From assembly GCA_936450465.1 (NCBI GenBank), contig OW388298.1, forward strand, positions 4,262,035-4,326,034: 64,000 nt of DNA, written 5' to 3'. Shown here one piece after another: positions 55,401 to 64,000 of this stretch (its first letter is position 1; the number at the start of each line of letters is the position of its first letter). This stretch comes from Gibbula magus (Eukaryota > Mollusca > Gastropoda > Trochida > Trochidae). The position numbers and the translations under genes were made by a program. Below the pieces are notes generated by a model. The model was given only the letters and a program-made list of their open reading frames with translations. It was not told the origin of the DNA and made no database searches.

Positions 55401-58400
55401 CAACTAGTCTACTTACTATTAGCCATCAGCAGGGATGAGACACAACTAGTCTTGTTATTATTCACCATCAGCAGGGATGAGACACAGTCAGTCTAGTTAT
55501 TGTTCACCATCAGCAGGGATGAGACACAACTAGTCTAGTTATTATTCACCATTAGCAGGGATGAAACACAAGTAGTCTAGTTATTGTTCACCATTAGTAG
55601 GGATGAGACACAAGTAGGCTAGTTATTATTCACCATTACCAGGTATTAGGCACAACTAGTCCAGTTATTATTCACCATCAGCAGGGATGAGACACAACTA
55701 GTCTAGTTATTATTCACCATTTGCAGTAATGATACACATTTAGTCTAGTTATTATTCACCATCAGCAGGGATGAGACACAACTAGTCTAGTTATTATTCA
55801 CCAGTAGAAGGGATGAGACACAAGTAGTCTAGTTATTATTCACAATTAGCAAGGATGAGACACAACTAGTCTAGTTATTATTCACCATTAGCAGGGATGA
55901 GACACATGTAGTCTAGTTATTATTCAACACTAGCAGGGATGAAACAAAACTAGTCTAGTTATTATTCACCATTTGCAGGGATGAGACACAACTAGTCTAG
56001 TTATTGTTCACCATTAGTAGGGATGAGACACAAGTAGGCTAGTTATTATTCACCATTAGCAGGTATTAGGCACAACTAGTCCAGTTATTATTCACCATCA
56101 GCAGGGATGAGACACAACTAGTCTAGTTATTATTCACCATTTGCAGTAATGATACACATTTAGTATAGTTATTATTCACCATCAGCAGGGCTGAGACACA
56201 ACTAGTCTAGTTATTATTCACCAGTAGAAGGGATGAGACACAAGTAGTCTAGTTATTATTCACAATTAGCAAGGATGAGACACAACTAGTCTAGTTATTA
56301 TTCACCATTAGCAGGGATGAGACACAAGTAGGCTAGTTATTGTTCACCACTAGCAATGAGACACAACTAGTCTTGTTATTATTCACCATTAGCAGGGATG
56401 AGACAGATCTAGTCTAGTTATTATTCACCATTAGCAGTAATGAGACACAACTAGTCTTGTTATTATTCACCATTAGCAGGGATTAGGCACAACTAGTCTA
56501 GTTATTATTCACCATCAGCAGGGATGAGACACAAGTTGTTTAGTTATTATTCACCATCAGCAGGGATGAGACACAAGTTGCTTAGTTATCATTCACCATC
56601 AGCAGGGATGAGACACAAGTTGTTTAGTTATTATTCACCATCAGCAGGGATGAGACACAACTAGTCTAGTTATTATTCACCACTAGCAGGGATGAGACAC
56701 AACTAGTCTAGTTATTATTCACCATATGCAGGGATGAGACACAACTAGTCTAGTTATTATTCACCATCAGCAGGGATGAAACACAAGTTGTTTAGTTATT
56801 ATTCACCATCAGCAGGGATGAGACACAAGTTGTTTAGTTATTATTCACCATCAGCAGGGATGAGACACAAGTTGTTTAGTTATTATTCACCATCAGCAGG
56901 GATGAGACACAACTAGTCTAGTTATTATTCACCACTAGCAGGGATGAGACACAACTAGTCTAGTTATTATTCACCATATGCAGGGATGAGACACAACTAG
57001 TCTAGTTATTATTCACCATTAGCCGGGATGAGACACAACTTGTCTAGTTATTGATCACCATTAGCAGGGATGAGACACAAGTAGGCTAGTTATTATTCAC
57101 CATCAGGAGGGATGAGACACAAACAGTCTAGTTATTATTCACCATTAGCAGGGATGAGATACTTCTAGTCTAGATATTATTCACCATCAGCAGGGATGAG
57201 ACACAAGTTGTCTAGTCATTATTCACTATCAGCAGGGATGAGACACAAGCAGTCTAGTTATTATTCACCACTAGCAGGGATGAGACACAATTAGTCTAGT
57301 TATTATTCACCATCAGCAGGGATGAGACACAAGTAGTCTAGTTATTATTCACCATTAGCAGGGATGAGACACAAGTAGTCTAGTTAGTATTCACCATCAG
57401 CAGGGATGAGACACAAGTAGTCTAGTTATTATTCACCATCAGCAGGGATGAGACACAAGTAGTCTAGTTATTATTCACCATCAGCAGGGATGAGACACAA
57501 GTTGTTTAGTTATTATTCACCATCAGCAGGGATGAGACACAAGTTGTTTAGTTATTATTCACCATCAGCAGGGATGAGACACAAGTTGTTTAGTTATTAT
57601 TCACCATCAGCAGGGATGAGACACAACTAGTCTAGTTATTATTCACCACTAGCAGGGATGAGACACAACTAGTCTAGTTATTATTCACCATATGCAGGGA
57701 TGAGACACAACTAGTCTAGTTATTATTCACCATTAGCCGGGATGAGACACAACTTGTCTAGTTATTGATCACCATTAGCAGGGATGAGACACAAGTAGGC
57801 TAGTTATTATTCACCATCAGGAGGGATGAGACACAAACAGTCTAGTTATTATTCACCATTAGCAGGGATGAAACACAAGTAGTCTAGTTATTGTTCACCG
57901 CTAGCAGGGATGAGACACAACTAGTCTAGTTATTATTCACCATTTGCAGGGATGAGATACTTCTAGTCTAGATATTATTCACCATCAGCAGGGATGAGAC
58001 ACAAGTTGTCTAGTCATTATTCACTATCAGCAGGGATGAGACACAAGCAGTCTAGTTATTGTTCACAATCAGCAGGGATGAGACACAAGCAGTCTAGTTA
58101 TTATTCACCATCAGCAGGGATGAGACACAAGTAGTCTTGTTATTATTCACCACTAGCAGGGATGAGACACAAGCAGTCTAGTTATTATTCACCACTAGCA
58201 GGGATGAGACACAATTAGTCTAGTTATTATTCACCATCAGCAGGGATGAGACACAAGTAGTCTAGTTATTATTCACCATTAGCAGGGATGAGACACAAGT
58301 AGTCTAGTTAGTATTCACCACTAGCAGGGATGAGACACAAGTAGTCTAGTTATTATTCACCATTGGCAGGGATGAGACACAAGTTGTCTAGTTATTTTTC

Positions 58401-61400
58401 AACACTAGCAGGGATGAAACAAAACTAGTCTAGTTATTATTCACCATTAGCAGGGATGAGACACAACTAGTCTAGTTATTATTCACCATTAGCAGTTATG
58501 AGACACAAGCAGTCTAGTTATTATTCACCATCAGCAGGGATGATACACAAGTAGTCTAGTTATTATTCACCATCAGCAGGGATGAGACACAACTAGTCTA
58601 ATTATTATTCACCATCAGCAGGGATGAGACACAATCAGTCTAGTTATTGTTCACCATCATCGGGGATGAGACACAACTAGTCTAGTTATTATTCACCATT
58701 AGCAGGAATGAGACACAAGTAGTCTAGTTATTGTACACCATTTGAAGGGATGAGACACAACTAGTCTAGTTACTATTAGCGATCAGCAGGGATGAGACAC
58801 AACTAGTCTAGTTATTATTCACCATTTGCAGGGATGAGACACAACTAGTCTAGTTATTGTTCACCGTTAGTAGGGCTGATACACAAGTAGGCTAGTTATT
58901 ATTCACCATCAGCAGGGATGAGACACAAGTATTCTAGTTATTATTCACCATTAGTAGGAATGAGACACAAGTAGGCTAGTTATTATTCACAATTAGCAAG
59001 GATGAGACACAACTAATCTAGTTATTATTCACCATTAGCAGGTATGAGACACAAGTAGGCTAGTTATTGTTCACCACTAGCAATGAGACACAACTAGTCT
59101 TGTTATTATTCACCATTAGCAGGGATGAGACAGAACTAATCTGGTTGTTATTCACCATCAGTAGGGATGCGACACAAGTAGTCTAGTTATTATTCACCAT
59201 CAGCAGGGATGAGATACAAGCAGTCTAGTTATTGTTCATCATCAGCAGGGATGAGACACAAGTTGTTTAGTTATTATTCACCATCAGCAGGGATGAGACA
59301 CAAGTTGTTTAGTTATTATTCACCATCAGCAGGGATGAGACTTAAGTTGTTTAGTTATTATTCACCATCAGCAGGGATGAGACACAAGTTGTTTAGTTAT
59401 TATTCACCATCAGCAGGGATGAGACACAACTAGTCTAGTTATTATTCACCACTAGCAGGGATGAGACACAACTAGTCTAGTTATTATTCACCATTAGCAG
59501 TGATGAGACACAAGTGGTCTGGTTATTATTCAACACTAGCAGGGATGAAACAAAACTAGTCTAGTTAGTATTCACCATCAGCAGGGATGAGACACAAGTA
59601 GTCTAGTTATTATTAACCATTAGCAGGGATGAGACACAAGTGGTCTGGTTATTATTCACCATTAGCAGGGATCAGACACAACTAGTCTAGTTATTGTTCA
59701 CCTTAAGTAGGGATGAGACGCAAGTAGGCTAGTTATTATTCACCATCAGCAGGGATGAGACACAACTAGTCTAGTTATTATTCACCATCAGCAGGGATGA
59801 GACACAAGTTATCTAGTTATTATTCACCATTAGCAGGGATGAGACACAGGTAGTCTAGTTATTATTCACCATTAGCAGGGATGAGACACAAGTAGTCTAG
59901 TTAGTGATTCACCATTAGCAGGGATGAGACACAAGTAGTCTAGTTATTATTCACCATCAGCAGGGATGAGACACAAGTAGTCTAGTTATTATTCGTCATT
60001 AGCAGGGATGAGACATAAGTAGTCTAGTTAGTATTCAACACTAGCAGGGATGAAACAAAACTAGTCTAGTTATTATTCACCATTAGCAGGGATGAGACAC
60101 AACTAGTCTAGTTATTATTCACCATCAGCAGGGATGAGACACAAGTAGTCTAGTTATTATTCACCATTAGCAGGGATGAGACACAAGTTGTCTAGTTATT
60201 ATTCACCATTGGCAGGGATGAGACACAAGTTATCTAGTTATTATTCACCATAAGCAGGGATGAGACACAAGTAGTCTAGTTATTATTCACCATTAGCAGG
60301 GATGAGACACAAGTAGTCTAGTTAGTATTCACCATTAGCAGGGATGAGACATAAGTATTCTAGTTATTATTCACCATTAGCAGGGATGAGACACAAGTAG
60401 TCTAGTTAGTATTCACCATTAGCAGGGATGAGACATAAGTAGTCTAGTTAGTATTCAACACTAGCAGGGATGAAACAAAACTAGTCTAGTTATTATTCAC
60501 CATTAGCAGGGATTAGACACAACTAGTCTAGTTATTATTCACCATCATCAGGGATGAGACACAACTAGTCTAGTTATTATTCACCATCAGCAGGGATGAG
60601 ACACAAGTAGTCTAGTTATTATTCGTCATTAGCAGGGATGAGACATAAGTAGTCTAGTTAGTATTCAACACTAGCAGGGATGAAACAAAACTAGTCTAGT
60701 TATTATTCACCATTAGCAGGGATGAGACACAACTAGTCTAGTTATTATTCACCATCAGCAGGGATGAGACACAAGTAGTCTAGTTATTATTCACCATTAG
60801 CAGGGATGAGACATAAGTAGTCTAGTTATTATTCAACACTAGCAGGGATGAAACAAAACTAGTCGAGTTATTATTCACCATTAGCAGGGATGAGACACAA
60901 GTAGTCTAGTTATTATTCGTCATTAGCAGGGATGAGACACAAGTAGTCTAGTTATTATTCACCATTAGCAGGGATGAGACACAACTAATCTAGTTATTAT
61001 TCACCATTAGCAGGGATGAGACATAAGTAGTCTAGTTAGTATTCACCATTAGCAGGGATGAGACACAAGTAGTCTAGTTATTGTACACCATTTGAAGGGA
61101 TGAGACACAACTAGTCTACTTACTATTAGCCATCAGCAGGGATGAGACACAACTAGTCTAGTTATTATTCACCATTTGCAGGGATGAGACACAACTAGTC
61201 TAGTTATTGTTCACCATTAGTAGGGCTGATACACAAGTAGGCTAGTTATTATTCACCATCAGCAGGGATGAGACACAAGTATTCTAGTTATTATTCACCA
61301 TTAGTAGGAATGAGACACAAGTAGGCTAGTTATTATTCACAATTAGCAAGGATGAGACACAACTAATCTAGTTATTATTCACCATTAGCAGGTATGAGAC

Positions 61401-64000
61401 ACAAGTAGGCTAGTTATTGTTCACCACTAGCAATGAGACACAACTAGTCTTGTTATTATTCACCATTAGCAGGGATGAGACAGAACTAATCTGGTTGTTA
61501 TTCACCATCAGTAGGGATGCGACACAAGTAGTCTAGTTATTATTCACCATCAGCAGGGATGAGATACAAGCAGTCTAGTTATTGTTCATCATCAGCAGGG
61601 ATGAGACACAAGTTGTTTAGTTATTATTCATCATCAGTAGGGATGAGACACAAGTTGTTTAGTTATTATTCACCATCAGCAGGGATGAGACTTAAGTTGT
61701 TAAGTTATTATTCACCATCAGCAGGGATGAGACACAAGTTGTTTAGTTATTATTCACCATCAGCAGGGATGAGACACAACTAGTCTAGTTATTATTCACC
61801 ACTAGCAGGGATGAGACACAACTAGTCTAGTTATTATTCACCATTAGCAGGGATGAGACACAAGTGGTCTGGTTATTATTCAACACTAGCAGGGATGAAA
61901 CAAAACTAGTCGGGTTAGTATTCACCATCAGCAGGGATGAGACACAAGTAGTCTAGTTATTATTAACCATTAGCAGGGATGAGACACAAGTGGTCTGGTT
62001 ATTATTCACCATTAGCAGGGATCAGACACAACTAGTCTAGTTATTGTTCACCTTAAGTAGGGATGAGACGCAAGTAGGCTAGGTATTATTCACCATCAGC
62101 AGGGATGAGACACAACTAGTCTAGTTATTATTGACCATCAGCAGGGATGAGACACAAGTTGTTTAGTTATTATTCACCATCAGCAGGGATGAGACACAAG
62201 TTGTTTAGTTATTATTCACCATCAGCAGGGATGAGACTTAAGTTGTTTAGTTATTATTCACCATCAGCAGGGATGAGACACAAGTTGTTTAGTTATTATT
62301 CACCATCAGCAGGGATGAGACACAACTAGTCTAGTTATTATTCACCACTAGCAGGGATGAGACACAACTAGTCTAGTTATTATTCACCATTAGCAGTGAT
62401 GAGACACAAGTGGTCTGGTTATTATTCAACACTAGCAGGGATGAAACAAAACTAGTCTAGTTAGTATTCACCATCAGCAGGGATGAGACACAAGTAGTCT
62501 AGTTATTATTCACCATTAGCAGGGATGAGACATAAGTATTCTAGTTATTATTCACCATTAGCAGGGATGAGACACAAGTAGTCTAGTTAGTATTCACCAT
62601 TAGCAGGGATGAGACATAAGTAGTCTAGTTAGTATTCAACACTAGCAGGGATGAAACAAAACTAGTCTAGTTATTATTCACCATTAGCAGGGATTAGACA
62701 CAACTAGTCTAGTTATTATTCACCATCATCAGGGATGAGACACAACTAGTCTAGTTATTATTCACCATCAGCAGGGATGAGACACAAGTAGTCTAGTTAT
62801 TATTCGTCATTAGCAGGGATGAGACATAAGTAGTCTAGTTAGTATTCAACACTAGCAGGGATGAAACAAAACTAGTCTAGTTATTATTCACCATTAGCAG
62901 GGATGAGACACAACTAGTCTAGTTATTATTCACCATCAGCAGGGATGAGACACAAGTAGTCTAGTTATTATTCACCATTAGCAGGGATGAGACATAAGTA
63001 GTCTAGTTATTATTCAACACTAGCAGGGATGAAACAAAACTAGTCGAGTTATTATTCACCATTAGCAGGGATGAGACACAAGTAGTCTAGTTATTATTCG
63101 TCCTTAGCAGGGATGAGACACAAGTAGTCTAGTTATTATTCACCATTAGCAGGGATGAGACACAAGTAGTCTAGTTATTATTCACCATTAGCAGGGATGA
63201 GACATAAGTAGTCTAGTTATTATTCAACACTAGCAGGGATGAAACAAAACTAGTCGAGTTATTATTCACCATTAGCAGGGATGAGACACAAGTAGTCTAG
63301 TTATTATTCGTCATTAGCAGGGATGAGACACAAGTAGTCTAGTTATTATTCACCATTAGCAGGGATGAGACACAACTAATCTAGTTATTATTCACCATTA
63401 GCAGGGATGAGACATAAGTAGTCTAGTTAGTATTCACCATTAGCAGGGATGAGACACAAGTAGTCTAGTTATTGTACACCATTTGAAGGGATGAGACACA
63501 ACTAGTCTAGTTACTATTAGCCATCAGCAGGGATGAGACACAACTAGTCTAGTTATTATTCACCATTTGCAGGGATGAGACACAACTAGTCTAGTTATTG
63601 TTCACCATTAGTAGGGCTGATACACAAGTAGGCTAGTTATTATTCACCATCAGCAGGGATGAGACACAAGTATTCTAGTTATTATTCACCATTAGTAGGA
63701 ATGAGACACAAGTAGGCTAGTTATTATTCACAATTAGCAAGGATGAGACACAACTAATCTAGTTATTATTCACCATTAGCAGGTATGAGACACAAGTAGG
63801 CTAGTTATTGTTCACCACTAGCAATGAGACACAACTAGTCTTGTTATTATTCACCATTAGCAGGGATGAGACAGAACTAATCTGGTTGTTATTCACCATC
63901 AGTAGGGATGCGACACAAGTAGTCTAGTTATTATTCACCATCAGCAGGGATGAGATACAAGCAGTCTAGTTATTGTTCATCATCAGCAGGGATGAGACAC
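43409..64000. repeat. 42-bp satellite array, right part (about 490 units, runs off window)
   Basis: Same 42-bp unit as 26295-30140. Higher-order repeats are superimposed. A 1,346-bp period (32 units plus 2 bp) covers about 46.4-50.4 kb, tagged by the variant TTATATATTTCACC at 47723 and 49069. A 420-bp (10-unit) period occurs around 53.7-56.1 kb, tagged by GCAGGTATTAGGCAC. A period of about 2,350-2,390 bp covers 59.1-64.0 kb, tagged by GTAGGGATGCGACAC at 59161, 61511 and 63902. As 42 is a multiple of three, runs without TAG give frames with a 14-residue period (MRHKLFSYYSPSAG), for example at 59209, 61559 and 62147. These are by-products. Confidence 0.97.

Noticed and set aside
59209..59433. 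Repeated MRHKLFSYYSPSAG frames (also 43880, 61559, 62147)
   Set aside because: The 42-bp unit is a multiple of three and opens a frame wherever the usual TAG is mutated. No start context, splice site or other protein feature.

Overview
The window looks like repeat-rich nuclear DNA of an invertebrate animal, most likely a bivalve mollusc. The reasons are low overall GC, GT-AG introns, long minisatellite arrays, a mariner element, and a dispersed repeat that starts AGCTCATCAGGCCTGAAAGG and ends GATGAGCTACAGAGCCCATGGCTCT, a type I associate with bivalve genomes. The organism assignment is inference. I see no intact host gene. Almost everything interpretable is a mobile element, a broken gene or a tandem array.

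Layout. 1-1417 is a 33-bp minisatellite. 1.9-16.5 kb is a patchwork of dispersed repeats. It holds five copies of a helentron-like (HINE-like) repeat, a tandem duplication whose second copy contains a broken tyrosine-recombinase gene (4383-5084, minus), a second duplicated segment (6.39 and 8.01 kb), and the first exon of an unidentified transposon-type gene (8539-9195, minus). It also holds a roughly 400-bp tandem repeat rich in AAACGTTT motifs, several foldback or MITE elements, a GC-rich island and an orphan Myb/SANT-like exon (16328-16474). 16876-26294 is a 29-bp satellite of about 325 units with nested higher-order duplications. It abuts, at a CTAG, a 42-bp satellite that fills 26295-30140 and 43409 to the window end.

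The centrepiece is a 13.27-kb unit at 30141-43408 that sits inside the 42-bp satellite. It has roughly 250-bp terminal inverted repeats and a 3-bp flanking duplication (TTA). Removing it restores a normal satellite monomer. It carries a plus-strand gene of a widespread but functionally uncharacterised animal family, with two CxxC...HxxC modules at the N-terminus. The C-terminal half has motifs in the order expected of a FEN1/XPG-like (PIN-fold) nuclease. This copy is dead: three in-frame stops, at least four frameshifts, and a 3.35-kb element (37218-40567) inserted inside an exon.

Two younger insertions are nested in the giant element. One is a 1,291-bp mariner (33343-34633) with an uninterrupted 337-aa DD34D transposase and perfect 25-bp inverted termini. 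The other is the 3.35-kb element, with 11-bp inverted termini and dense ACGTY repeats near both ends. It also contains what reads as a minus-strand spliced transcription unit: CRE-containing promoter, Kozak ATG, clean splice sites and a poly(A) signal. The order of events is satellite, then giant element, then mariner and the 3.35-kb element.
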